In this document: in pieces, positions 8,297 through 14,854 of the stretch
Numbering within the stretch: position 1 is the first letter of the stretch
Layout: each line of letters begins with the position of its first letter
The notes under the pieces: model-generated
Seen by the model: the letters and a program-made list of their open reading frames with translations, nothing else
Database searches by the model: none
Told to the model about the DNA's origin: nothing
Assembly: GCA_023416695.1 (NCBI GenBank)
Contig: JAEZGY010000005.1
Coordinates: forward strand, 1-23,454
Length of the DNA: 23,454 bases
From: Bacillota bacterium
GTDB taxonomy: Bacteria > Bacillota > Clostridia > Lachnospirales > Lachnospiraceae
Reading direction: 5' to 3'
Program-made: the position numbers and the translations under genes

Positions 8297-8402
8297 ATGA
8301 ACCAACTCCTTTTGCCTTTACTCAATATCATTGGATATCTGTCAGGTAAAAGCTAAATTTTCAGCTAAGAAGACAGTATTAACAATGCTGCTTCTTATAA
8401 AA

Positions 8403-8430
8403 ATTATACCATATATGAAAAATATATCAA
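8403..8430 (-). promoter_or_regulatory. Sigma-A-type promoter of hpf with extended -10
   Basis: TTGATA (8430-8425), a 16-bp spacer ending in TGG, then TATAAT (8408-8403) on the minus strand. The TGn before the -10 is an extended -10 element. The leader is about 100 nt and can form a weak hairpin (CTGTC/GACAG around AGCT repeats). Confidence 0.75.
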
Positions 8431-8442
8431 GCAATATTGCTT
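8429..8442. promoter_or_regulatory. 14-bp palindrome over the hpf -35 element, operator candidate
   Basis: AAGCAATATTGCTT is a perfect 14-bp palindrome whose edge overlaps the last two bases of the hpf -35 box. This is a typical place for a dimeric repressor or activator. I do not recognise the binding protein. Confidence 0.4.
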
Positions 8443-8969
8443 TGTGTCAAATAAGAAAAGAACATCCAAACATCCCTTATTTATAGGACTTTTGTCCTTG
8501 GTTCTTGGATTAGCTTATAAGTAATGTTGACTTTTCCATCACAACTTATTTATCAAACAGTTAGGACTTTTTTGAAAATGTCACATTGTTTTTTGACAAT
8601 TAAGTCATCTCTTCCTCTATAAAATTAATAATTACTTAAAGTATTTTTAACACTTGCTACAAAACACATATTCGTGCTTGACACGATATTTTGGCTTTTT
8701 ATACAGTTATAAATGTTGTGGATAAAGTGGATAACCTTGTGCATAACTAAGAAATGTTGCAAAATGGGGAATTTTTAATGTGGATAAAATTACTCAGAGT
8801 ATCCACACCAAATGTTGGTTATTTTTCTATTCTACACATTACGAATACTTTTTTTGTGCACTTTGTACAATCGCTCATATGTCAAGTGTATTTTCTCAAT
8901 TTCAAATTGTTCTTCTATTTCATTTACTTTTTGAAATATATATGTATTTTCAAACTATTAAAATACGCC
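8443..8969. other. Gene-free A/T-rich intergenic region
   Basis: Over 500 bp with no convincing gene on either strand, between the hpf promoter and the 3' end of the PilZ gene. It holds a DnaA-box cluster (8717-8807), followed by about 160 bp at roughly a quarter G+C by hand count. A direct repeat TAGGACTTTT appears near 8484 and 8561. Two plus-strand TTGACA hexamers (near 8597 and 8679) have only weak -10 partners. No clear terminator for the PilZ gene is seen. Confidence 0.7.
8717..8807. other. Cluster of five DnaA-box-like sites
   Basis: Sites on the minus strand: TTATCCACA at 8717-8725 and 8779-8787 (perfect consensus), TTATGCACA at 8738-8746 (matches TTWTNCACA), and TTATCCACT at 8726-8734 (one mismatch, abutting the first). 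On the plus strand GTATCCACA at 8799-8807 has one mismatch. The last two form an inverted repeat TGTGGATA/TATCCACA with a 13-bp spacer. Five sites in 91 bp is far more than chance. The neighbouring genes are not dnaA-dnaN-rpmH, so this is probably not the main oriC; a DnaA titration or regulatory cluster is more likely. Confidence 0.72.
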
Positions 8970-9341
8970 CTATTTTGCACTATCTGATAACAACAGCTTT
9001 CTCTCATATTTGTCCACTTTATCAGCTAAAAAAGGAGCTAGGCCAACAAATTCAGCTCCATACACATAATCACTCTCTGTATTCATTCCCTTTCTAACTA
9101 CTTTAACCACTGTACTAAAATACTCTTTTTCATCTAAGATAATCTTTGCATCAAAATAAAAATTAATTGGTAATCCTGCACTACTCACAAAACCGATTCC
9201 TGACTTGGAGATATCAAAAACATTAATATCTGCATCTAAACCCGCAATTTCCTCGTAGTCCTGCCGAAACATATGACTAATTGCCAAATGTAGTTCAATA
9301 GGCAATCTATGATACTTTCTTCTCTCATATCCCTTATCCAT
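8970..9341 (-). CDS. PilZ domain protein, probable cyclic-di-GMP receptor
   Basis: A 123-residue single-domain cytosolic protein. It has both halves of the PilZ c-di-GMP signature: RxxxR as R8-K-Y-H-R12 and DxSxxG as D43-I-S45-K-S-G48, followed by a beta-barrel-like segment. Such proteins convert c-di-GMP levels into changes in motility, secretion or polysaccharide production. No YcgR-type N-terminal domain is present, so the output partner is unknown. ATG 9341 follows GGAGG with 8-nt spacing. It appears monocistronic, upstream of the DnaA-box region and downstream of the NlpC/P60 terminator. Motility genes elsewhere in the window make a flagellar link plausible but not shown. Confidence 0.88.
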   Translation of the reverse strand: MDKGYERRKYHRLPIELHLAISHMFRQDYEEIAGLDADINVFDISKSGIGFVSSAGLPINFYFDAKIILDEKEYFSTVVKVVRKGMNTESDYVYGAEFVGLAPFLADKVDKYERKLLLSDSAK

Positions 9342-9389
9342 CTTATAACCTCCATAAACGCATATTACATTACAAAATATATTAGGTGT

Positions 9390-9418
9390 ATTATAGCACT
9401 ATTATACAAAAATTACAA
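9390..9418 (-). promoter_or_regulatory. Sigma-A-type promoter of the PilZ gene
   Basis: TTGTAA (9418-9413), a 17-bp spacer and TATAAT (9395-9390) on the minus strand. The -10 is perfect and the -35 is weak. The leader is about 42 nt. A second TATAAT at 9406-9401 is an alternative. Confidence 0.55.
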
Positions 9419-9468
9419 TTTATGGCTTGATTTTATAATAGTTTCTTTGATACAAAAGTTTTATGTAC

Positions 9469-9499
9469 AAAAACACCCTATGCATATACATAGGGTGTT
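9469..9499 (-). terminator. Intrinsic terminator of the NlpC/P60 gene
   Basis: AACACCCTATG (9472-9482) pairs perfectly with CATAGGGTGTT (9489-9499) around a 6-nt loop. On the minus-strand RNA it is followed by five U residues. It starts 13 nt past the stop codon. Confidence 0.88.
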
Positions 9500-9511
9500 G
9501 ATTATTAATTA

Positions 9512-10822
9512 TTAATTTATAATTCTTCTAGCAGCAATTGGTCTAGAACCAAGATTCATACTAGAAATAATAATACCAGAACTTGGTGTACTTGCATGAA
9601 TTACTCTTCCACCACCAATATATATAGCTACATGGTTATATGGACGATTGTAGCAAAGAATATCTCCAACCTTTAAATCACTCATGCTTACACGTCTACC
9701 AGAACTTCTCTGTGCTACTGCAGTTCTAGGTAAGCTATAACCAAAGTGTGCATACACTAACTTGGTAAATCCAGAACAGTCTGTTCCACGAGTTAAGCTA
9801 TTGCCTCCTCTTACATATCGATTACCAAGGAACTTCTTAGCATAACGCACAACAGCCGAACCACTAACAGAACTACTATAATCATCGTCATCATCAGAGG
9901 AGTAATCACTAGACCCAGAACCTGATCCAGAACCTGACCCAGAACTAGGCTTACGGTCAGAATCATTATCAGAGTTATTGCTCTCTTCTTGCTGATTTGC
10001 TTTTTGTTCTTCCTCAATAGATACAGCTTTGTCAAACTTAGTTTCTACAGTAACATATTCTGCTGCAAGATAACCTACAACATCATCTACAGTAACCTTT
10101 GCCCACTTACTATTAGCTTTGGATACAGAATAACTTTCACCTTCTGCTAATAACGCAAGTGTTCTACTATCTGTACTAGGTTTTTCTCTAAGACGAATTG
10201 TGGTGGTCGCTACAGTTGCAACCTTCTTTCCATATTTATCAGCGATCTTTTCAGCCGCTTCACCAATTGCAAGATACTCACTCTTTATGTATCCCGTCAC
10301 ACTACCGGATTTAATCTTAACCCATTCACCATTCGTCTCAACAATAGAAGCTGCTGCTCCTGTATATAACTTACCAACAATCTCTCCATCTGTAGAATCC
10401 TTAGAACGAATATTAACATAGTTATCAGCTATAGAAATACCCGTATTAACAAACTTAGAAACTGGCTTCTCTGTTGGAGCTGGCGTTGGCTCTGCAGATG
10501 GTTCTGCAGAAGGTTCTGCGGAAGGTTCTGCTCCATCATCAGCTACATTCTTAGTTGGAATAGAAGATAGTCCTGATGGCGTATCGCCTAACTGTTTTGA
10601 TGAATCATCAAGGGCAAGTGTATAATATTTATCTAAAGAAAGTGAAATACCTGCTAACGAATTGTTACTATATTCTGCAACAGCATTCACTAAAGCAACT
10701 TCACTATTATTAACAGTAGAAATCTTATCAGATGCTTCTGCTGGAGCACTCTTCGCTGCCACCATAACAGCAATCGCAGACGTCATATATAAAGCTGATT
10801 TAATTAGTCTAGCCTTATTCAT
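9512..10822 (-). CDS. Secreted SH3b-NlpC/P60 peptidoglycan hydrolase
   Basis: A 436-residue exported protein, likely a D,L-endopeptidase that cuts wall stem peptides. Order: signal peptide (about 1-30, KARLIKSA then a hydrophobic core, AEA-S cleavage); a low-complexity (SAEP)n and Pro-rich stretch (98-120); two bacterial SH3 domains (about 133-185 and 203-260), wall-binding modules; an acidic Gly/Ser/Asp linker (about 270-320); and the catalytic domain to the end. Catalytic residues are Cys349 (TDCSGF), His397 (NHVAIYIG) and His409 (VIHAS). ATG 10822 has GGAGGA 7 nt upstream; an in-frame TTG at 10837 overlaps that site and was rejected. It is a single-gene unit with its own promoter and terminator. 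Wall turnover and daughter-cell separation are likely roles. Confidence 0.93.
   Translation of the reverse strand: MNKARLIKSALYMTSAIAVMVAAKSAPAEASDKISTVNNSEVALVNAVAEYSNNSLAGISLSLDKYYTLALDDSSKQLGDTPSGLSSIPTKNVADDGAEPSAEPSAEPSAEPTPAPTEKPVSKFVNTGISIADNYVNIRSKDSTDGEIVGKLYTGAAASIVETNGEWVKIKSGSVTGYIKSEYLAIGEAAEKIADKYGKKVATVATTTIRLREKPSTDSRTLALLAEGESYSVSKANSKWAKVTVDDVVGYLAAEYVTVETKFDKAVSIEEEQKANQQEESNNSDNDSDRKPSSGSGSGSGSGSSDYSSDDDDDYSSSVSGSAVVRYAKKFLGNRYVRGGNSLTRGTDCSGFTKLVYAHFGYSLPRTAVAQRSSGRRVSMSDLKVGDILCYNRPYNHVAIYIGGGRVIHASTPSSGIIISSMNLGSRPIAARRIIN
10488..10535. repeat. 12-bp tandem repeat encoding SAEP units
   Basis: About four copies of a 12-bp unit of the form GGTTCTGCAGAA (plus-strand sense), three nearly identical and the last diverging. 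It encodes the repeated Ser-Ala-Glu-Pro of the wall hydrolase. Because the unit is a multiple of three, copy-number change would alter spacer length without breaking the frame. Confidence 0.85.
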
Positions 10823-10887
10823 ACTATCTTCCTCCAATTATTAAATAATTATCTTAATTATTACGAAATTGTTAACTGAACAAGGCT

Positions 10888-10916
10888 ATTATATCAAATT
10901 ATTACATGTAAGTCAA
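10888..10916 (-). promoter_or_regulatory. Sigma-A-type promoter of the NlpC/P60 gene
   Basis: TTGACT (10916-10911), a 17-bp spacer and a perfect TATAAT (10893-10888) on the minus strand. It is one of the best promoters in the window; the leader is about 59 nt. Confidence 0.8.
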
Positions 10917-11023
10917 GCTAATATACTATGATTATTACTTTTTATTTACAAATTTAACTTCGGAATATATACGTTTTGTGTATTTTTCAATAATATACAT
11001 TAAATATATATTAAATACTATTT

Positions 11024-11947
11024 CTAAACTGTAGCAAGATATCTTTCTACACTTGTAATTGCATTTGCACCGTCAGCAGCCGCTGTAATAATCTGCTTTA
11101 AAGCCTTTGTCCGAATATCTCCAGCCGCATATACTCCTTGTACGTTAGTCTCACAACTCTCGTCTGCTACTATGTATCCATGAGAATCCAATTCAATCAC
11201 TTCTTTATATACCTCAGAAGCTGGATTATACCCTACTGCAATAAACACTCCATCCACTGGTATATGGCTATTTTCCTGTGTTTTCACATTCTTTAGTTCA
11301 ATGCCAGTCACAACTTCTGTACCTTTAATTTCTTCCACTACAGTATCCCAGATAATCTCCACATTATCTAATTTCGTCAACTGAGAAACAAGCGTTTTTA
11401 CCGCTCTAAATTCATTTCTACGGTGAATTACATAGACCCTTTTACAAAGCCTAGCTAGGTAAATAGCATCTTCTACTGCCACATCTCCGCCACCGACTAC
11501 TGCTGTAGTTTTGTTTTTAAAAAATGCCCCATCACAGGTAGCACAATAAGACACTCCTAAGCCTGAGAATTCTTCCTCTCCTTTGACCCCAAGTTTTCTA
11601 GTAACCGCTCCAGTTGCTATAATGACAGCCTTTGCATAATACGCTTCACCAGAATCCAACGTTACCTTTTTTATCTCCTCCTCTATAGTAAAGTTTACAA
11701 CATCTCCCTCAACAAAGGTTGCACCTAACTTCTCACAATGTTCTCTAAACTTTACAGCTAAATCGAAACCACTAATACCTGGTATACCTGGATAATTATC
11801 TACCTCATAGGTATTAATAATCTGTCCACCACTCATCATGTGTTTTTCAATTACTATGGTATCTAATTCTGCACGACTAGCATAGATACTTGCAGCTAAA
11901 CCTGCTGGACCACTTCCTATAATTATTAAATCATGCACTTGACTCAT
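11024..11947 (-). CDS. trxB: Thioredoxin reductase (NADPH, FAD)
   Basis: A 307-residue low-molecular-weight flavoenzyme that passes electrons from NADPH to thioredoxin in the cytosol. FAD-binding GSGPAG is at residues 11-16, the redox-active disulfide CATC at Cys135/Cys138, the NADPH-binding GGGDVAVEDA just after at about 152-161, and the C-terminal FAD motif GVYAAGDI. I chose ATG 11947 because AAGGA lies 8 nt upstream; ATG 11953 is too close to it. No thioredoxin gene is adjacent and I see no clear terminator downstream. It is divergent from yjfB, and the two predicted promoters lie within about 60 bp of each other. Confidence 0.95.
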   Translation of the reverse strand: MSQVHDLIIIGSGPAGLAASIYASRAELDTIVIEKHMMSGGQIINTYEVDNYPGIPGISGFDLAVKFREHCEKLGATFVEGDVVNFTIEEEIKKVTLDSGEAYYAKAVIIATGAVTRKLGVKGEEEFSGLGVSYCATCDGAFFKNKTTAVVGGGDVAVEDAIYLARLCKRVYVIHRRNEFRAVKTLVSQLTKLDNVEIIWDTVVEEIKGTEVVTGIELKNVKTQENSHIPVDGVFIAVGYNPASEVYKEVIELDSHGYIVADESCETNVQGVYAAGDIRTKALKQIITAAADGANAITSVERYLATV

Positions 11948-12022
11948 AACCATCTTCCTTTCACTCTTTATGTATTTTTACTTAAAACACCTATTTGCAA
12001 TAAAATATAGGTATCATCTTCT

Positions 12023-12049
12023 TAATGCAATATAGATTCTAGTCGATAT
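12023..12049 (+). promoter_or_regulatory. Sigma-D (sigma-28)-like promoter of yjfB
   Basis: TAAT (12023-12026), a 15-bp spacer ending in CTA, then GTCGATAT (12042-12049). The flagellar sigma consensus is TAAA-N15-GCCGATAT. The promoter in front of flhO in this window has the same -35, spacer length and CTAGYCGATATA core. The leader to ATG 12153 is about 97 nt. Confidence 0.6.
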
Positions 12050-12082
12050 AATTACTGTAACTAATCAATATTCGACTTTTTT

Positions 12083-12099
12083 ATTATAGCATAATTATA
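12083..12099 (-). promoter_or_regulatory. Candidate extended -10 promoters of trxB
   Basis: Two overlapping minus-strand TATAAT boxes, 12099-12094 (preceded by TGG) and 12088-12083 (preceded by TGC), both with an extended -10 TGn. No good -35 hexamer at normal spacing is seen. The leader would be about 130 nt and would cross the divergent yjfB promoter. Confidence 0.4.
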
Positions 12100-12152
12100 C
12101 CAATATCAAAAGATGCTGTAGCAAAATGATAGCCACCTTAGGAGGGATACTT

Positions 12153-12329
12153 ATGGATATTGCTGCATTGTCAATGTCAATGAGCCAGGCTAAGCTACTG
12201 ACAGAAGTGAAAACCGCTATGTTAGCCAAGTCCCTAGACTCACAAGAACATACTAAGGATGTAATCAAAATGATGATGGAACAATCCGTCAACCCAAACC
12301 TAGGTCAGAATATTGACATTAGTATATAA
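12153..12329 (+). CDS. yjfB: YjfB family putative motility protein
   Basis: A 58-residue protein (MDIAALSMSMSQAKLLTEVK onwards) matching the short YjfB family, labelled 'putative motility protein' from its sigma-D control in Bacillus. The molecular function is unknown. No signal peptide or membrane segment is visible; it looks helical and Met-rich. A longer in-frame start exists at 12126, but ATG 12153 has a strong AGGAGG (12140-12145) with 7-nt spacing. It is one of only three plus-strand genes here, and a sigma-D-like promoter sits about 100 bp upstream, which fits the family. The 3' side has small inverted repeats before the next terminator. Confidence 0.82.
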   Translation: MDIAALSMSMSQAKLLTEVKTAMLAKSLDSQEHTKDVIKMMMEQSVNPNLGQNIDISI

Positions 12330-12437
12330 TTTTGTTTTATTCTGAACATACCTATGGTGAAACAGAGTTTTGCATGTAAAACCCATAGCCTACTACGGGT
12401 CATGTTAATAAGATTACACATACCACTGTAGTGGAAT

Positions 12438-12475
12438 AAAAAATGAGGGTAGTTTACTTAAAACTGCCCTCATTT
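12438..12475 (-). terminator. Intrinsic terminator of the CPBP protease gene
   Basis: A 15-bp stem (12441-12455 with 12461-12475) with one mismatch or wobble and a 5-nt loop. On the minus strand it ends in six U residues. It is 27 nt past the CPBP stop. In the plus direction it follows yjfB but has a poor U tract, so it may only partly serve that gene. Confidence 0.82.
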
Positions 12476-12502
12476 ACTTTGTCGATTAAACCCTACCTCG
12501 TC

Positions 12503-13447
12503 CTATATAAATACACTTGCAGACATGATCAATAAGCAGATTCCAAGACCAACCACTAAAGGTCGTGTAATTAAATTACATGATTTATCTTCGATTACTT
12601 CTTTTCCAAATATCTGCTTTACATTCTCTATCCTCTTGTTATAATTTGCAATTGCATAATATAGTAAAAGGCTAATTATCAAAGCCATAATTGCTGGTAT
12701 AATCAAGGAAGGTAATAAGGCAACAATGTCCCCTCTAGACAAAGTAGGACTATCTAACAAGACTGTATCTCCCGCATTACCAGCCTGTTTCTCCAGCCAA
12801 GGTACCATCTTCATAGATAACAATGAGCTTCCGTTAATCGTAAAATGCACAATCATAGAAGCTAGGATAGAATCCGTTGCTTCAATAACCAATGCAAAAA
12901 TAGCCCCCATAAAAAAAGCATAAAAAAATTGATTCAAATTCATATGCATGAGGCCAAATAAAAGACCGCTTAAGAGTACAGCCTTTCTAGCATTTACTTT
13001 CCGATACTCATTGTAAAAGACTCCTCGATAAACAAACTCCTCGAAAACAGAAGGAATAATGGCTATAAAAAGTAATGCCAATCCAAAATTCACCTCAGAC
13101 ATCAAGTCTTTGGCTGTATTAGCTATCTCATTTTTTACCCAAATCATGGAGATTGCACTTAACAGACTCATGAACGGTCTAATAAAGAAACCAAATAGTA
13201 TTAAAAGTACTACTGTAATAAAATTGATCTTCTTAAAACGAATAAACTCTATAAATTTTATTTTATTGATCCACATATAAATAATGGATGGCAACACTAA
13301 GATCAATTGCGAATACAGTAGTCTCACATAAGTAGGGACGGTAATGCCTACCTCCTGTATAAACTGCAGAAGATAGCTTCCTAACAAAAAAGACAGAACA
13401 GTCGTAAGAAAGACCTTATTTACATGGGCTACTCTATTGTTATTCAA
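12503..13447 (-). CDS. CPBP (CAAX-like) intramembrane metalloprotease
   Basis: A 314-residue membrane protein with about eight hydrophobic segments. It has the three motifs of the CPBP/Abi family: EExxxR (Glu136, Glu137, Arg141 in FEEFVYR), FGLMH (His168) and HFTIN (His201, Asn205). These residues line an intramembrane glutamic-type active site related to the Rce1 CAAX protease. The substrate is unknown; bacterial members are tied to bacteriocin immunity, signalling or protein processing. The start is an unusual TTG at 13447, chosen because AAAGGAG lies about 10 nt upstream and no other start fits before the first membrane segment. It follows ridA by 45 nt and ends at a strong terminator, so the two probably form an operon. 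Confidence 0.88.
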   Translation of the reverse strand: MNNNRVAHVNKVFLTTVLSFLLGSYLLQFIQEVGITVPTYVRLLYSQLILVLPSIIYMWINKIKFIEFIRFKKINFITVVLLILFGFFIRPFMSLLSAISMIWVKNEIANTAKDLMSEVNFGLALLFIAIIPSVFEEFVYRGVFYNEYRKVNARKAVLLSGLLFGLMHMNLNQFFYAFFMGAIFALVIEATDSILASMIVHFTINGSSLLSMKMVPWLEKQAGNAGDTVLLDSPTLSRGDIVALLPSLIIPAIMALIISLLLYYAIANYNKRIENVKQIFGKEVIEDKSCNLITRPLVVGLGICLLIMSASVFI

Positions 13448-13492
13448 TTAAAAACTTCTCCTTTCTTACAAGCATCCTTAAATAAATCTTCT

Positions 13493-13870
13493 TTATTTCT
13501 CTGCGATTGCCTCAATCTCGATTAATACGTCCTTAGGTAATCTTGCAACCTCAACACAGGACCTTGCTGGGAATTCTTTAGTAAAGAATCTAGCATAAAC
13601 CTCATTTACTTTAGAAAAATCATCCATATCTTTAATAAATACTGTTGTTTTTATCACTTTATCTGTACTTGTTCCAGCCGCCTCTAAAAGAGCTTTCAGG
13701 TTACCTATCGCTTGATTAGCCTGCTCTTCAACAGTACCTGTCACTAATTCTCCTGTGGCTGGATTAATCGGAATAACTCCAGATGTAAAAACCAAACCGT
13801 TTACTTCAATCGCTTGGGAATATGGCCCGATAGCTTGAGGAGCCTTGTCAGTGCTTATTATTTGTTTCAT
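13493..13870 (-). CDS. ridA: RidA family reactive enamine/imine deaminase
   Basis: A 125-residue protein of the YjgF/YER057c/UK114 family, full length. RidA hydrolyses 2-aminoacrylate and related imines made by PLP enzymes such as threonine/serine dehydratase, protecting other PLP enzymes. Diagnostic features are AIGPYSQAI (13-21), FTSGVIPINPATGE, the substrate-binding Arg103 in PARSCVEVARLP, and Glu120 in EIEAIAEK. ATG 13870 follows AAGGAG. A perfect minus-strand TATAAT at 13958-13953 suggests a promoter, though the -35 (TGGTAT) is poor. It is divergent from the thioesterase gene, and CPBP follows downstream. Confidence 0.95.
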   Translation of the reverse strand: MKQIISTDKAPQAIGPYSQAIEVNGLVFTSGVIPINPATGELVTGTVEEQANQAIGNLKALLEAAGTSTDKVIKTTVFIKDMDDFSKVNEVYARFFTKEFPARSCVEVARLPKDVLIEIEAIAEK

Positions 13871-13987
13871 CTGAATCTCTCCTTATTTTCTCTCTTTTAG
13901 GTCTAACCTTATAAACCTTAAACAGAAATGGTAATACCACCTCATTTTCCTTATTATATACTTCCCTTATTAAAAATACCAGTACTT

Positions 13988-14019
13988 AGGCAAATTTGAA
14001 TTGATGTTGAAATTTGCCT
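13988..14019. promoter_or_regulatory. 10-bp perfect inverted repeat, operator candidate
   Basis: AGGCAAATTT (13988-13997) and AAATTTGCCT (14010-14019) are perfect complements separated by 12 bp. The right arm covers half of the thioesterase -35 box and enters the spacer, which is ideal for a repressor. The downstream gene suggests a fatty-acid regulator, but the sequence does not match the FapR consensus I know and is only loosely like FabT sites. Confidence 0.5.
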
Positions 14020-14035
14020 TTGAAGTGTTTATAAT
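14007..14035 (+). promoter_or_regulatory. Sigma-A-type promoter of the thioesterase-cvfB pair
   Basis: TTGAAA (14007-14012), a 17-bp spacer and a perfect TATAAT (14030-14035). Transcription from about 14042 rules out a start codon at 14036 for the thioesterase and supports ATG 14111. Confidence 0.78.
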
Positions 14036-14110
14036 TTGTATTATGTAAATTATCCGGTTAAACAGTTTTTAAGAAAGTCTTATTTACCAAATCGAACAAA
14101 GGAGCAAGCT

Positions 14111-14827
14111 ATGTATTCATTTAAGAGTCGCATCCGATATAGTGAAGTGAATGCGCAAAAAGAATTAGATATACCTGGTATCATAAACTATTTCCAGGAC
14201 TGCTCCACCTTTCATTCTGAAGATCTTGGTATTGGCCTTGAGTATCTTGAAAAACAGAATAAGGTGTGGATGATTACCAACTGGCATTTAAAGATAGTAC
14301 GTTTCCCCTATTTAGGAGAGGAAATTACAATAAGCACATGGCCTTCCAGCTTTAACGCTATGTTTGGATATCGAAGTTTTACTATGTCGGACTCTAACGG
14401 GAAGCTAATTGCTGCCGCCAATTCTATCTGGGTTCTCATGGACATGATAAAGCAACGTCCTATCCGTACTAAGAGCATAGAAGTTGAAAAATACCAACTA
14501 GAAGAAGCATTTCCTATGGAGGATTCAAAAAGGAAATTGGAGATTTCATCCGAATACACAAAAGGCGAACCTTTACAAGTCTTTCGCAATCATTTGGATA
14601 CTAACCATCATGTCAACAACGGACAGTATGTTAAAATGGCTATGGAATACCTTCCACCAGAGTTTATTGTTGAAGAAGTGCTGGTTGAATATAAGAAATC
14701 AGCTATACTAGGAGATATTATCTACCCTAAGGTATCATTATCTAATAAGAAGTGCACCATTGTTTTAGCCGGTACCGAAGATCTTCCATATTGTATATTG
14801 GAATTTAGGGGCGCTTCTAGTAACTAA
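14111..14827 (+). CDS. Acyl-ACP thioesterase, double hot-dog fold
   Basis: A 238-residue cytosolic enzyme of the plant FatA/FatB-like acyl-ACP thioesterase family, which hydrolyses fatty acyl-ACP to free fatty acid and ends chain elongation. The first hot-dog domain covers about 1-125, with RYSEVNAQKELDIPGIINYF and SIWVLMD; the second contains HLDTNHHVNNGQY (161-173), where Asp163, Asn165 and His167 match the D-N-H catalytic set. Glu193 (VEY) could be the fourth residue. The frame is open from 14036, but that is inside the promoter; ATG 14111 has AAAGGAG. Such genes are common in anaerobic Clostridia without a known export route for free acids. cvfB follows by 27 nt, likely an operon. Confidence 0.92.
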   Translation: MYSFKSRIRYSEVNAQKELDIPGIINYFQDCSTFHSEDLGIGLEYLEKQNKVWMITNWHLKIVRFPYLGEEITISTWPSSFNAMFGYRSFTMSDSNGKLIAAANSIWVLMDMIKQRPIRTKSIEVEKYQLEEAFPMEDSKRKLEISSEYTKGEPLQVFRNHLDTNHHVNNGQYVKMAMEYLPPEFIVEEVLVEYKKSAILGDIIYPKVSLSNKKCTIVLAGTEDLPYCILEFRGASSN

Positions 14828-14854
14828 TCCACCAAGCAAATAAAGGAGTTATCC

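Noticed and set aside
8356..8370. CodY-box-like sequence in the hpf leader
   Set aside because: Only the left half (AATTTTCAG) matches; four of fifteen positions differ, which is expected by chance in A/T-rich DNA.
8931..8957. A/T hairpin as terminator of the PilZ gene
   Set aside because: The stem is all A/T with a bulge, and no U tract follows on the minus strand.
8717..8970. Main chromosomal oriC
   Set aside because: No dnaA, dnaN, recF, gyrB or rpmH nearby, which normally flank oriC in Firmicutes. Kept only as a DnaA-box cluster.
8754..9097. Two overlapping plus-strand open frames of 77 and 105 codons over the DnaA-box region and the PilZ 3' end
   Set aside because: Composition (Phe, Tyr, Ile) is what A/T-rich DNA gives by chance, there is no good ribosome binding site, and the longer one runs antisense into a real gene.
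14036..14110. Longer N terminus for the thioesterase
   Set aside because: It would start directly behind the -10 box, before transcription begins; ATG 14111 has a good ribosome binding site and matches the family start.
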